Shown one piece after another: positions 34,769 to 43,779 of a DNA stretch of 64,000 bases (the first letter of the stretch is position 1; each line of letters opens with the position of its first letter). Origin of the DNA: Streptomyces smyrnaeus (lineage in GTDB: Bacteria > Actinomycetota > Actinomycetes > Streptomycetales > Streptomycetaceae); the NCBI RefSeq assembly GCF_017676345.1, contig NZ_JAFFZM010000009.1, positions 62,001 to 126,000 on the forward strand, read 5' to 3'. Position numbers and translations under genes: made by a program. Below the pieces are notes generated by a model that made no database searches, had not been told where the DNA came from, and saw only the letters and a program-made list of their open reading frames with translations.

Positions 34769-35998
34769 TCAGCCCTGGAACTCCTGGAGGCCCTTGAGGG
34801 CCTGGTCCAGGAGGGCCTGGCGACCGGCCAGCTCTTGTTCGAGCTTGGCGGCCTTGGCCTCGTTCCCCGCGGCGCGGGCCTGCTCGATCTGGGCCTTGAG
34901 CTTGTCGACCGCGTCCTGGAGCTGACCGGCCAGCCCGGTGGCGCGGGCCCGCGCCTCCGGGTTGGTGCGGCGCCACTCGGCTTCCTCGGCCTCCTGGATG
35001 GCGCGCTCGACGGCGTGCATCCGGCCCTCGATCTTCGGCCGTGCGTCGCGCGGCACATGGCCGATGGCGTCCCAGCGCTCGTTGAGGGAGCGGAAGGCGC
35101 TCCGTGCTGCCTTCAGATCGGTGATGGGCAGCAGCTTCTCCGCCTCGGCGGCCAGCTCCTCCTTCCGCGCCAGGTTCTCCCGCTGCTCGCTGTCACGCTC
35201 GGCGAAGACCTCGCTGCGGGCCTGGAAGAAGATGTCCTGGGCGCCGCGGAAGCGCGCCCACAGATCGTCCTCGTGCTCACGCTGCGCCCGGCCGGCGGCC
35301 TTCCAGTCCTGCATCAGCTCGCGGTACTTGGCCGCGGTGGGACCCCAGTCGCGCGAGCCGGAGAGCGCCTCGGCCTCGGCGACCAGCTTCTCCTTGCGCT
35401 GCCGCGCCTCCTCGCGCTGCGCGTCCAGCTGTGCGAAGTGCGCCTTGCGGCGCTTGGAGAACGCCGAGCGGGCGTGCGAGAAGCGGTGCCACAGTTCGTC
35501 GTCGCTCTTGCGATCCAGCCGCGGCAGGCCCTTCCAGATGTCCACCAGCGCCCGCAGCCGCTCCCCGGCCGCCCGCCACTGCTCGCTGCGGGCCAGCTCC
35601 TCGGCCTCGGCGACCAGTTCCTCCTTGGCGCGGCGCGCCTCCTCGGCCTGCTGCGCCTTGCGGGCCTTGCGCTCCTCACGGCGCTGCTCGACGGTCTCGG
35701 TGAGCTGGTCGAGCCGGGCCCGCAGCGCCTCCAGGTCGCCCACCGCGTTGTGCGCGTCGATCTGCTCGCGCAGATGGTCGATCGCGGCGGTGGCGTCCTT
35801 GGCGGACAGATCGGTCGTCTTCACCCGGCGCTCAAGCAGGTCGATCTCCACGACCAGACCGTCGTACTTGCGCTTGAAGTAGGCGAGGGCCTCGTCGGGC
35901 GAGCCCGCCTGCCACGACCCGGCGACCTTCTCGCCGTCGGCCGTACGCACGTACACAGTCCCCGCGTCGTCGACGCGGCCCCACGGGTCGCTGCTCAC
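34769..35998 (-). CDS. DUF349 coiled-coil protein
   Basis: A protein of 409 aa, almost wholly helical and rich in Ala, Arg, Glu and Lys. Repeated DUF349-like blocks of the type W-x-(5-7)-R-x-L-x-x-(I/L)-W-K are visible, e.g. SEQWRAAGERLRALVDIWKG, SRDWGPTAAKYRELMQDWKA and FRSLNERWDAIG, about 75 residues apart, with aromatic residues at equivalent positions. Long coiled coils link them. The exact role of DUF349 proteins is not established. GTG at 35998 with GGAGGAGGCGC 4-10 nt upstream. Convergent with rel; upstream is the cyclophilin gene on the same strand. Confidence 0.9.
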   Translation of the reverse strand: MSSDPWGRVDDAGTVYVRTADGEKVAGSWQAGSPDEALAYFKRKYDGLVVEIDLLERRVKTTDLSAKDATAAIDHLREQIDAHNAVGDLEALRARLDQLTETVEQRREERKARKAQQAEEARRAKEELVAEAEELARSEQWRAAGERLRALVDIWKGLPRLDRKSDDELWHRFSHARSAFSKRRKAHFAQLDAQREEARQRKEKLVAEAEALSGSRDWGPTAAKYRELMQDWKAAGRAQREHEDDLWARFRGAQDIFFQARSEVFAERDSEQRENLARKEELAAEAEKLLPITDLKAARSAFRSLNERWDAIGHVPRDARPKIEGRMHAVERAIQEAEEAEWRRTNPEARARATGLAGQLQDAVDKLKAQIEQARAAGNEAKAAKLEQELAGRQALLDQALKGLQEFQG

Positions 35999-36173
35999 AG
36001 CGCCTCCTCCACAAGATGCCCGCGGGGGCTGTGGCCCCCCGGCATCGTCCACGTATCTCGTCACAGTCAACATAGGCGACCGGCGCCCGCGCTGTCCGCA
36101 TCCGGCGAGCGGCGAATTGCCGGTCGGAAGCGGTTCGCCGAACCGTACCGCGCGGGCGGCGACGGCCGGTCGG

Positions 36174-36974
36174 TCAGGACTTACGGACCGTAGCCTTGTC
36201 GATCACCACGGTTGCGTTGGGCGGGCCGTCACCCTGCGGGGAGGCCACACCCGCCTTGGCGATCTTCTTGAGCACCTTCATGCCCGAGTCGGAGACCTTG
36301 CCGAACGGTGTGTATTTGGGCGGGAGCTTACTGTCCTCGTAGACGAGGAAGAACTGGCTGCCTGCGGTGTCCGGGCCGCTGTTGGCCATCGCGACGGTAC
36401 CCGCGGGGTACTCGGCGCCCTTGAGGTTCTCGTCGGACAGCTCGTAGCCGGGGCCGCCGCTGCCGGTGCCGGTCGGATCCCCGCACTGCAGCACGTGCAG
36501 CTGGGGCTGGTCGGTCATCCGGTGGCAGCGGGTGTGGTCGAAGAACTTCTGGCCCGCCAGGAAGTGGAAGGAGTTGACCGTGTGCGGCGCCTCGCCGGCG
36601 TCCATGTCGATGTCGATACCGCCGCAGGTGGTCTCCAGCCGCATCGTGTACGAGGCCGACTCGTCCACCTTCATGGGCGGCTCCTTCTTCCACTGCTTGC
36701 CGGTCGGCCTGCCCTTGGCCGGCTTCTCGCAGGGGTCCGGGGCCTTGCTGGTGGGAGGCGCGGAGGGCTGGTCGGCCGCGGCGTCGTCCTTCTCGTCCCC
36801 GTTGAGCCCGCCGGAGGCGGCGTAGGCCCCGCCCATCGCCAGGACCATCACCAGTCCGAGGGCGATCGAGACGTTGCGTATACGGGCTTTGCGACGGGCC
36901 GCCTCCCGCCGCTTGAGCTGCCGCTCGTACTTCTGACGGGCGAGCTGCTTTCTGCGCTGCTCACTGCTGACCAC
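36174..36974 (-). CDS. Membrane-anchored cyclophilin-type peptidyl-prolyl cis-trans isomerase
   Basis: A protein of 266 aa. A basic N-terminus (EQRRKQLARQKYERQLKRRE) precedes a membrane helix (about 36-53, VSIALGLVMVLAMGGAYA), then a Pro/Asp linker and a cyclophilin domain (about 105-266). Domain features: FLAGQKFFDHTRCHRM, GTVAMANSGPDTAGSQFFL and TPFGKVSDSGM. The catalytic Arg, Gln and Phe positions of cyclophilins appear present in DHTRCHR and SQFF. It should speed proline isomerisation outside the membrane. GTG at 36974, AAGGAG 8 nt upstream. Confidence 0.93.
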   Translation of the reverse strand: MVSSEQRRKQLARQKYERQLKRREAARRKARIRNVSIALGLVMVLAMGGAYAASGGLNGDEKDDAAADQPSAPPTSKAPDPCEKPAKGRPTGKQWKKEPPMKVDESASYTMRLETTCGGIDIDMDAGEAPHTVNSFHFLAGQKFFDHTRCHRMTDQPQLHVLQCGDPTGTGSGGPGYELSDENLKGAEYPAGTVAMANSGPDTAGSQFFLVYEDSKLPPKYTPFGKVSDSGMKVLKKIAKAGVASPQGDGPPNATVVIDKATVRKS

Positions 36975-37201
36975 GGTCTCGTCTCCTTCGAGGCGTTAGG
37001 CGGGGCGTTGGGCGAGGCGTCTTCGAGGCGTCGTACCTGCGGACCTCACGTACCGTATACGCCACCTGCACGGATTCGCGCCGCCCGTTACGGGTTCGCC
37101 GCACGCGGACCCGCGCCGGTAGGCTGGCAGCTGCCTGACCGGCGACGGGCCTGCTCGGCCGCGTCGTCGCCCCTCCGCTGTCGGACGAATGAAGGACGAT
37201 C

Positions 37202-37927
37202 GTGCTCGTTGCCGGGTTCCCCGCCGGGGCCTGGGGGACCAACTGTTATCTGGTCGCCCCGGCCGCAGGCGAGGAGTGCGTGATCATCGATCCGGGCCAC
37301 CAGGCCGCGCAGGGTGTCGAGGAGGCCGTCGCCAAGCATCGGCTCAAGCCGGTGGCGGTGATCCTCACGCACGGTCACATCGACCACGTCGCCTCCGTCG
37401 TCCCGGTCTGCGGCTCGCACGACGTGCCCGCCTGGATCCACCCGGACGACCGCTACATGATGAGCGACCCGGAGAAGGCGCTGGGGATGACCATCGGGCA
37501 GCCGCTGATGGGCGAGCTGACGGTGGGCGAGCCGGACGACGTCGAGGAGCTGTCGGACGGCGCGGTGCTGAACCTGGCGGGGCTGGAGCTGACCGTCGCG
37601 CACGCGCCCGGCCATACCAAGGGGTCGGTGACCTTCCGGATGCCCGAGCAGGCGGATGTGCCGCCGGTGCTGTTCTCGGGCGACCTGTTGTTCCCCGGCT
37701 CCATCGGCCGCACCGATCTGCCCGGCGGCGACCCGGACGAGATCCTCCGGTCCCTGGCGCGTGTGTGCCTTCCGCTGGAGGACGAGACCGTGGTCCTGCC
37801 CGGACACATGCACCAGACGACCATCGGCCGCGAGCGCGCCACCAACCCCTTCCTGCGACAGGTGGCGGAGCACGGCCCGGGAGGCGGCGGCACCGACGCC
37901 GCAGCCGCCCCGCGACGAGGAATGTGA
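37202..37927 (+). CDS. MBL-fold hydrolase (glyoxalase II-like)
   Basis: A protein of 241 aa of the metallo-beta-lactamase superfamily. The metal motif HxHxDH is present as THGHIDHVASV (about 58-68), with further ligands in HAPGHTKGSV, SGDLLF and the His of PGHMHQ. Close to glyoxalase II, so hydrolysis of thioesters such as S-lactoyl conjugates is possible, but substrate is not shown. GTG at 37202 with AAGGA 8 nt upstream. Only 11 bp separate it from hisS, so both probably share one transcript. Confidence 0.9.
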   Translation: MLVAGFPAGAWGTNCYLVAPAAGEECVIIDPGHQAAQGVEEAVAKHRLKPVAVILTHGHIDHVASVVPVCGSHDVPAWIHPDDRYMMSDPEKALGMTIGQPLMGELTVGEPDDVEELSDGAVLNLAGLELTVAHAPGHTKGSVTFRMPEQADVPPVLFSGDLLFPGSIGRTDLPGGDPDEILRSLARVCLPLEDETVVLPGHMHQTTIGRERATNPFLRQVAEHGPGGGGTDAAAAPRRGM

Positions 37928-37938
37928 CGAGAAGCCAC

Positions 37939-39201
37939 GTGAGCACCTACAAGGCCCCCAAGGGCACCTACGACCTGCTGCCGCCCGACTCCGCGAAGTA
38001 CCTCGCCGTGCGCGACGCCATCTGTGCACCGCTGCGCAGGTCCGGTTACGGCTATGTGGAGACCCCCGGGTTCGAGAGCGTCGAGCTGTTCGCACGCGGT
38101 GTCGGCGAGTCCACCGACATCGTGACCAAGGAGATGTACACCCTCACCACCAAGGGCGGTGACGAGCTGGCCCTGCGCCCCGAGGGCACCGCCTCGGTGC
38201 TGCGTGCCGCGCTGGAGGCCAACCTGCACAAGGCGGGCAACCTCCCGGTGAAGCTGTGGTATTCGGGTTCGTACTACCGCTACGAGCGCCCCCAGAAGGG
38301 CCGGTACCGCCACTTCTCCCAGGTGGGCGCCGAGGCGCTGGGTACCGAGGACCCGACGCTGGACGCCGAGCTGATCATCCTGGCGTACGACGCGTACCGC
38401 TCGCTGGGGCTCAGCGGCTTCCGGCTGCTGCTCAACTCCCTGGGCGACCGCACCTGCCGGCCGGTCTACCGGGCCGCACTGCAGGACTTCCTGCGCGGCC
38501 TCGAACTGGACGAGGACACCCGGGCCCGCATCGAGATCAACCCGCTGCGCGTGCTGGACGACAAGCGGGAGAGCGTGCGTCGCCAGTTGGCCGAAGCGCC
38601 GATGATGCGCGACCACCTGTGCGAGGAGTGCAAGGCCTTCCACGAGGAGGTGCGGGCGCTGCTGACCGAGGCGGGCGTGCCCTTCGAGGACGACCCCCGA
38701 CTGGTGCGCGGTCTCGACTACTACACCCGTACCACTTTCGAGTTCGTCCACGACGGTCTCGGCTCGCAGTCGGCCATCGGCGGCGGCGGCCGGTACGACG
38801 GCCTCTCCGAGATGATCGGCGGGCCCGCCCTGCCGTCCGTCGGCTGGGCACTGGGTGTGGATCGCACGGTGCTGGCGCTGGAGGCCGAAGGGGTCGAGCT
38901 CGAACTGGCACCGGCCACCGAACTGTTCGCCGTCCCCATCGGCGACGAGGCACGCCGACGGCTGTTCGGCCTGGTCACCGAGTTGCGCCGGGAGGGCGTC
39001 GCCGCCGATCTGGCGTACGGCGGCAAGGGCATGAAGAACGCCATGAAGTCGGCCAACCGCTCCGGAGCCCGGTTCGCGCTGCTGCTGGGGGAGCGTGACC
39101 TCGCCGAGGGCGTGGCCCAGCTCAAGGACCTCACCAGCGGCGAGCAGACGGCGTTGCCACTCGATCGGGTGGTGGCCGAAGTGCGGGCCAACCTGCGGTG
39201 A
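37939..39201 (+). CDS. hisS: Histidyl-tRNA synthetase
   Basis: A 420-aa class II synthetase that charges tRNA-His. Seen: N-terminal KAPKGTYDLLPPDSAKYL, motif 2 in YYRYERPQKGRYRHFSQVG, the HisRS-specific sequences LVRGLDYYTRTTFEF and GGGGRYDGL, and a C-terminal anticodon-binding domain. GTG at 37939 was chosen (GAGAAG upstream), matching the usual STYKAPKGTYDL start; an in-frame GTG five codons earlier overlaps the preceding stop and is possible. From memory, the MBL-hisS pair is conserved in actinobacteria. Confidence 0.97.
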   Translation: MSTYKAPKGTYDLLPPDSAKYLAVRDAICAPLRRSGYGYVETPGFESVELFARGVGESTDIVTKEMYTLTTKGGDELALRPEGTASVLRAALEANLHKAGNLPVKLWYSGSYYRYERPQKGRYRHFSQVGAEALGTEDPTLDAELIILAYDAYRSLGLSGFRLLLNSLGDRTCRPVYRAALQDFLRGLELDEDTRARIEINPLRVLDDKRESVRRQLAEAPMMRDHLCEECKAFHEEVRALLTEAGVPFEDDPRLVRGLDYYTRTTFEFVHDGLGSQSAIGGGGRYDGLSEMIGGPALPSVGWALGVDRTVLALEAEGVELELAPATELFAVPIGDEARRRLFGLVTELRREGVAADLAYGGKGMKNAMKSANRSGARFALLLGERDLAEGVAQLKDLTSGEQTALPLDRVVAEVRANLR

Positions 39202-39269
39202 GCGCAGGGCCGGTTGGGGCAGAATGTGCCCGGTACCGGCCATGGACCAGATGACGGGACGAAAAGGCT

Positions 39270-39905
39270 ATGACGACGACGGCACCCCTCGACGAGGCGC
39301 ACGTGGGCGCGGACGCACCGAAGGGGGGTGCCGTGGGCGCGAGCCGGGCCTTCGCCTGGATGCTCATCGTCACCGGCGCCGCCGGACTGCTCGCGTCCTG
39401 GGTCATCACGCTGGACAAGTTCAAGCTGCTCGAGGACAAGAACTTCAAGCCGGCGTGCAGCATCAACCCGGTCGTCTCCTGCGGCAACATCATGGAGAGC
39501 GACCAGGCTTCGGCCTTCGGCGCCCCCAACCCCATGATCGGGCTGGTGGCCTACGGCGTGGTCATCTGTGTCGGTGTCACCCTGCTCACCCGCACCGGCT
39601 TCCCGCGCTGGTACTGGCTCACCTTCAACGCGGGCTGCGTGTTCGGCGTCGGCTTCGTGACCTGGCTGCAGTACCAGTCGCTCTACACCATCGGGAACCT
39701 GTGCCTGTGGTGCTGCCTGGCCTGGGTCGCGACGATCATCATGTTCTGGTACGTGACCGCGCACAACGTCCGCAACGGCTTCCTGCCGGCCCCCGCGGCG
39801 GTGCGCGGCTTCGCCGACGAGTTCCCCTGGGTGCTCCCGGTGCTGCACATCGGAGTGATCGGCATTCTGGTCCTCACTCGCTGGTGGGACTTCTGGACCA
39901 GCTGA
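39270..39905 (+). CDS. Vitamin K epoxide reductase (VKOR) family membrane protein
   Basis: A protein of 211 aa with four or five helices. VKOR hallmarks: the loop cysteines in ACSINPVVSCGNIM (about 64-75) and the active-site CLWC in GNLCLWCCLAWV (about 143-148), plus a conserved serine region. In actinobacteria these enzymes, with a DsbA partner, form disulfides in exported proteins, using quinones as electron acceptors. ATG at 39270, about 68 bp after hisS. No fused thioredoxin domain; the DsbA-like protein at 6808-7335 lacks a signal and is not an obvious partner. Confidence 0.93.
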   Translation: MTTTAPLDEAHVGADAPKGGAVGASRAFAWMLIVTGAAGLLASWVITLDKFKLLEDKNFKPACSINPVVSCGNIMESDQASAFGAPNPMIGLVAYGVVICVGVTLLTRTGFPRWYWLTFNAGCVFGVGFVTWLQYQSLYTIGNLCLWCCLAWVATIIMFWYVTAHNVRNGFLPAPAAVRGFADEFPWVLPVLHIGVIGILVLTRWWDFWTS

Positions 39906-39970
39906 GCCCCGGCCCTCGGGCGGCCCGGCGGGCGGCACGACTGTCAGTGGGCTGACTTAGGGTTTCGGGT

Positions 39971-41326
39971 GTGGAGCCCGATCTTTTCACCGCAGCAGCA
40001 GAGGACCGCCAGGCCAAGGACCCGTCCGCCAGCCCTCTCGCCGTCCGGATGCGCCCGCGCACCCTGGACGAGGTCGTGGGGCAGCAGCATCTGCTGCGCC
40101 CCGGCTCCCCGCTGCGCCGACTGGTGGGGGAGGGCGGCGGCGGCCCTGCCGGAACGTCCTCCGTGATGCTGTGGGGGCCGCCCGGCACCGGAAAGACGAC
40201 CCTCGCGTACGTCGTCAGCCAGGCCACCGACAAGCGGTTCGTGGAACTGTCGGCGATCACCGCCGGGGTCAAAGAGGTGCGCAGTGTCATCGACGGCGCC
40301 CGCCGCGCCTCCGGTGCGTACGGCAAGGACACCGTCCTCTTCCTCGACGAGATCCACCGCTTCAGCAAGGCCCAGCAGGACTCGCTGCTGCCCGCCGTGG
40401 AGAACCGCTGGGTCACGCTGATCGCGGCCACCACCGAGAACCCGTACTTCTCGGTGATCTCCCCCTTGCTCTCCCGTTCCTTGCTGCTGACGCTGGAACC
40501 GCTGACCGACGACGACATCCGCGGCCTGCTGCGCCGCGCCGTCGCCGACGAACGCGGCCTCGCGGGAGAGGTGACGCTCCCCGAGGACTCCGAGGACCAT
40601 CTGCTGCGGATCGCCGGTGGCGACGCGCGGCGCGCACTGACGGCTCTGGAGGCGGGAGCGGGCGCCGCCCTGGCCAAGGGGGAGGGCGCCATCTCGCTGG
40701 CCACCGTCGAGGAGGCCGTCGACCGCGCCGCCGTGAAGTACGACCGCGCCGGTGACCAGCACTACGACGTGGCCAGCGCGCTGATCAAGTCCATCCGGGG
40801 CTCCGACGTGGACGCCGCACTGCACTACCTCGCCCGGATGATCGAGGCCGGGGAGGATCCGCGGTTCATCGCCCGCCGCCTGATGATCTCCGCGAGCGAG
40901 GACATCGGGCTGGCGGACCCGACCGCGCTGCAGACGGCTGTCGCCGCCGCGCAGGCCGTCGCGATGATCGGCTTCCCCGAGGCGCGCATCACCCTCGGCC
41001 ACGCCACCGTCGCGCTGGCGCTCGCGCCCAAGTCGAACGCGGCGTATCTGGCGATCGACGCGGCGCTGGCCGATGTGCGGGCGGGGCTGGCCGGGCCGGT
41101 TCCACCGCACCTGCGGGACAGCCACTACAAGGGATCGCAGAAGCTGGGCCACGGACAGGGATATCAGTACCCGCACGATCTGCCGGGCGGTATCGCCGCC
41201 CAGCAGTACGCGCCGGACGCGGTGCACGGGCGCCGCTACTACGAGCCGACCCGCCATGGTGCGGAGGCGCGCTACGCGGAGGTTGCCGACCGAGTGCGGG
41301 CCCGCCTGCGCGGCGAACCGGAGTGA
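39971..41326 (+). CDS. rarA: Replication-associated recombination protein RarA (MgsA)
   Basis: A 451-aa AAA+ ATPase that acts at stalled replication forks. Seen: TLDEVVGQQHLLRPGSPLRR, Walker A LWGPPGTGKTTLA, Walker B LFLDEIHRFSKAQQD, sensor region AATTENPYFSVISPLLSR, and the C-terminal tetramerisation region ending DLPGGIAAQQYAPD and GRRYYEP. GTG at 39971. Ends 260 bp before a convergent DUF2470 gene; the gap holds a long inverted repeat (41352-41560). Confidence 0.97.
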   Translation: MEPDLFTAAAEDRQAKDPSASPLAVRMRPRTLDEVVGQQHLLRPGSPLRRLVGEGGGGPAGTSSVMLWGPPGTGKTTLAYVVSQATDKRFVELSAITAGVKEVRSVIDGARRASGAYGKDTVLFLDEIHRFSKAQQDSLLPAVENRWVTLIAATTENPYFSVISPLLSRSLLLTLEPLTDDDIRGLLRRAVADERGLAGEVTLPEDSEDHLLRIAGGDARRALTALEAGAGAALAKGEGAISLATVEEAVDRAAVKYDRAGDQHYDVASALIKSIRGSDVDAALHYLARMIEAGEDPRFIARRLMISASEDIGLADPTALQTAVAAAQAVAMIGFPEARITLGHATVALALAPKSNAAYLAIDAALADVRAGLAGPVPPHLRDSHYKGSQKLGHGQGYQYPHDLPGGIAAQQYAPDAVHGRRYYEPTRHGAEARYAEVADRVRARLRGEPE

Positions 41327-41351
41327 CCTCCTGCGTACCTCGTTCCGATGA

Positions 41352-41560
41352 GGGGCTGCCCCTGTCTGCCCGTTGCGGGCTGCGCGTCCGTCGTGGCCGG
41401 TCGCGCAGTTCCCCGCGCCCCTTCGGGGCGCATCCCCTTGCCGGGAGTGCCCCATGAAGCAGACAGTCAAGCTTGCGGGGTAGCCAATCAGGGGCGCGGG
41501 GAACTGCGCGACAAGCCGTAAAGCACCCGCAGTCTGCAAACGGCGGGCAAGGGCAGCCCC
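41352..41560. repeat. Inverted pair of dispersed repeats, 70-nt arms (rarA/DUF2470 gap)
   Basis: Left arm 41352-41421 and right arm 41491-41560 are reverse complements over 70 nt at 55 of 70 positions by my count, with the innermost 21 and outermost 10 positions perfect. The left copy ends in the hairpin GCGCCCC-TTC-GGGGCGC. The arms are copies of the element seen at 16508-16588. The 69-nt middle is unrelated. The whole could fold into a long hairpin, sitting between the 3' ends of two convergent genes. Confidence 0.85.
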
Positions 41561-41586
41561 CGGCCAGCCCCCGAGAGGGAGCGCCC

Positions 41587-42390
41587 CTAACCACCGGCCG
41601 CGAACAAGGTGTGCATCGCGTGCCGCAGCTCCGCGACCGTGCCGACCGGCTCGGTGAAGTCGAAGCGGGCGTCCATGCACGGTCCCGTACCGCTCCAGCC
41701 CCGTACCCGCAGCCCGAACCGGTCGAGCGCCAGCGGAACCGCCTGCTCCCACCCCTGGCAGGCGCACAGCCCGCGCACCTGCTCCTGGTGCGCGGCGGCC
41801 AGGTGCTGCAGGAGCTCGGCCTCATGTGCGGCGAGCGGATCAGGCGCGGCGGCGGCGAAGTCGTCGGGTTCCACGGCTTCCTCGCCCCACAGATCGTCGA
41901 CGTAGGCCTCGCCGACCTCCAGCCGCAGCATGCGCCGGGAGGTTCCGGCCACGGGGGCGTAGGGGGCGGCCTCGGCGAGCAGCCGGGCGCAGACGGCGCG
42001 GTCCTCCCCGCGTACGGGGGTGAGCCAGCCGGCGACCCAGGCCCGGCCCCGTAGCCGGTGCGGTACGGAGACGGGCGCCACATCAGTGATCTCCATCACC
42101 GCCGCGAGGTCGTCGTCCTGCGCGTAGGAACTCACGCGCGCTTCCAACGAGTCCGCCGGGACCAGCAGCAGGACGTCTCCATCGGGGGTGACGGTGCGGG
42201 CCTCGGGCACTCCGGCGCCGGGTTCCCGCAGGTCGGGCTCGGCCCCGGGAATGGTCAGCAGGGCGGATACGCTGGATTGCGCGAGGGTTCGTACACGTTC
42301 GGCGGCGGTCGGCTGCCGGGCGTCTTCCACGGGACGCGGCTGTTCCTCCTCGGCGTCGGTGCCAGGCGGGGAAATCCCAGGTCGAAACAT
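41587..42390 (-). CDS. DUF2470-domain protein, possible haem/iron-related
   Basis: A protein of 267 aa. The C-terminal part (about 180-265, with PDPLAAHEAELLQHLAAAHQ and GLRVRGWSG) resembles the DUF2470 domain found at the end of HugZ-type haem-degrading and pyridoxamine-oxidase-like proteins; the N-terminal part may be a split-barrel fold but I cannot confirm it. ATG at 42390 with GAGGAG 5 nt upstream. Just above lies an iron-box-like palindrome (42405-42423), consistent with an iron-controlled role. Divergent from rpsD by only 55 bp. Confidence 0.75.
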   Translation of the reverse strand: MFRPGISPPGTDAEEEQPRPVEDARQPTAAERVRTLAQSSVSALLTIPGAEPDLREPGAGVPEARTVTPDGDVLLLVPADSLEARVSSYAQDDDLAAVMEITDVAPVSVPHRLRGRAWVAGWLTPVRGEDRAVCARLLAEAAPYAPVAGTSRRMLRLEVGEAYVDDLWGEEAVEPDDFAAAAPDPLAAHEAELLQHLAAAHQEQVRGLCACQGWEQAVPLALDRFGLRVRGWSGTGPCMDARFDFTEPVGTVAELRHAMHTLFAAGG

Positions 42391-42404
42391 ACGTGCTCCT
42401 CGGC

Positions 42405-42423
42405 TAAGGTAAGGCTCACCTAA
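42405..42423. promoter_or_regulatory. Iron-box-like palindrome (candidate IdeR/DmdR site)
   Basis: TAAGGTAAGGCTCACCTAA matches 17 of 19 positions of the actinobacterial iron-box consensus TTAGGTTAGGCTCACCTAA bound by iron-loaded IdeR/DmdR repressors. It lies 14 bp upstream of the DUF2470 ATG and 22 bp upstream of the rpsD GTG. Confidence 0.75.
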
Positions 42424-42445
42424 CTTACACGGAGGTCCGTTCAAC

Positions 42446-43057
42446 GTGAACCAGTCGCGTCCCAAGGTCAAGAAGTCGCGTGCCCTGGGCGTCGCGCTGA
42501 CCCCGAAGGCCGTCAAGTACTTCGAACAGCGCCCGTACCCGCCCGGGGAGCACGGCCGGGGCCGCAAGCAGAACAGTGACTACAAGGTCCGTCTGCTGGA
42601 GAAGCAGCGCCTGCGCGCGCAGTACGACATCAGCGAGAGCCAGATGCGGCGCGCCTACGAGCGTGCCCGCAAGACCGGAGAGAAGACGGGCGAGGCGCTG
42701 GTCGTCGAGCTGGAGCGGCGGCTGGACGCCCTTGTGCTGCGCTCCGGTCTGGCCCGTACGATCTACCAGGCCCGGCAGATGGTGGTGCACGGCCATATCG
42801 CGGTCAACGACCGCAAGGTCGACAAGCCGTCCTTCCGCGTCCGTCCCGACGACGTGGTGATGGTCCGCGAGCGCAGCCGCGACAAGTACCCCTTCCAGGT
42901 CGCCCGTGAGGGTGGCTACGCGGGCGAGGGCGAGACCCCGCGCTATCTGCAGGTGAACCTGCAGGCGCTCGCCTTCCGCCTGGACCGGGACCCCAACCGC
43001 AAGGAGATCCCGGTCATCTGCGACGAGCAGCTGGTCGTCGAGTACTACGCCCGCTGA
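42446..43057 (+). CDS. rpsD: 30S ribosomal protein S4
   Basis: A protein of 203 aa, 16S rRNA-binding assembly protein. Seen: NQSRPKVKKSRALGVALTPK, PYPPGEHGRGRKQNSDYKVR, and the S4 RNA-binding domain RLDALVLRSGLARTIYQARQ with MVVHGHIAVN. No zinc-type cysteine cluster at the N-terminus, so it is the zinc-free form. GTG at 42446 with GGAGG 10 nt upstream. It is not in the usual alpha-operon, but stands alone, which is normal for Streptomyces. Its upstream region is very short because of the divergent gene. Confidence 0.97.
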   Translation: MNQSRPKVKKSRALGVALTPKAVKYFEQRPYPPGEHGRGRKQNSDYKVRLLEKQRLRAQYDISESQMRRAYERARKTGEKTGEALVVELERRLDALVLRSGLARTIYQARQMVVHGHIAVNDRKVDKPSFRVRPDDVVMVRERSRDKYPFQVAREGGYAGEGETPRYLQVNLQALAFRLDRDPNRKEIPVICDEQLVVEYYAR

Positions 43058-43332
43058 CCGCTCGCTTCGGCCCAGCCCCGCCAGCCCGCCTGCCCGGCGC
43101 CGGTTCTCCTCCGGTACGGGCACGGCGGGCTGCGGCGTTCCCGGGGCGCCCGGCAACGGGGCGCGTCCGACGGGCGCTTGCCCGGCCTCCGCACGGAAGG
43201 GACTCCCCGGCCCGTAATGCGGTACGGAGGCGGCGGCCCGGCGCGATAAGGTCGGTGTCTCGTACGCCGCCGCGGTCGGCCACCCGGCGAGCGGCGGCCG
43301 ACCCCCATGACCATCAAGGGAAGCGGTGCAGC

Positions 43333-43773
43333 GTGTCCGGTGGAGAAGTGGCCGGCCTCCTCGTGGCCGTCTTCTGGGCGATCCTGGTGTCGTTCCTCGC
43401 CGTTGTGCTGGTGAGGCTCGCCCAGACGCTCAAGGCGGCGACCAAGCTGGTGACAGGTGTGACGGAGCAGGCAGTCCCCCTCCTGGGAGAGGCGTCGGCG
43501 ACCGTCCGGTCCGCACAGACCCAGCTCGACCGCGTCGACGCCATCGCGACGGACGTCCAGGAGGTCACCTCCAACGCCTCCGCGCTCTCCTCCACCGTCT
43601 CGACCGCCTTCGGCGGCCCGCTCGTCAAGGTCGCCGCCTTCGGCTACGGCGTCCGGCGGGCCCTGGGCCGCAAGGACACGCCCGAGCGGGAGACGCGCGG
43701 TGGCCGGAAGGTCGTCGTCAGCCGCACCGTACCCGCCGCCCGCCGCGGCGGCCGCAAGCGTGGAAGGGGCTGA
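43333..43773 (+). CDS. DUF948 family membrane-anchored protein
   Basis: A protein of 146 aa. N-terminal hydrophobic helix (about 5-25, VAGLLVAVFWAILVSFLAVVLV in part), then an amphipathic coiled-coil region (30-90, with TAAATKLVT-like heptads and many Ala/Val/Ser) typical of DUF948 proteins, and a basic tail ending RRGGRKRGRG. GTG at 43333. Function unknown; family members are small membrane proteins often next to alaS. Followed 6 bp later by the next gene, implying one operon into alaS and ruvX. Confidence 0.82.
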   Translation: MSGGEVAGLLVAVFWAILVSFLAVVLVRLAQTLKAATKLVTGVTEQAVPLLGEASATVRSAQTQLDRVDAIATDVQEVTSNASALSSTVSTAFGGPLVKVAAFGYGVRRALGRKDTPERETRGGRKVVVSRTVPAARRGGRKRGRG

Positions 43774-43779
43774 GCGCAG

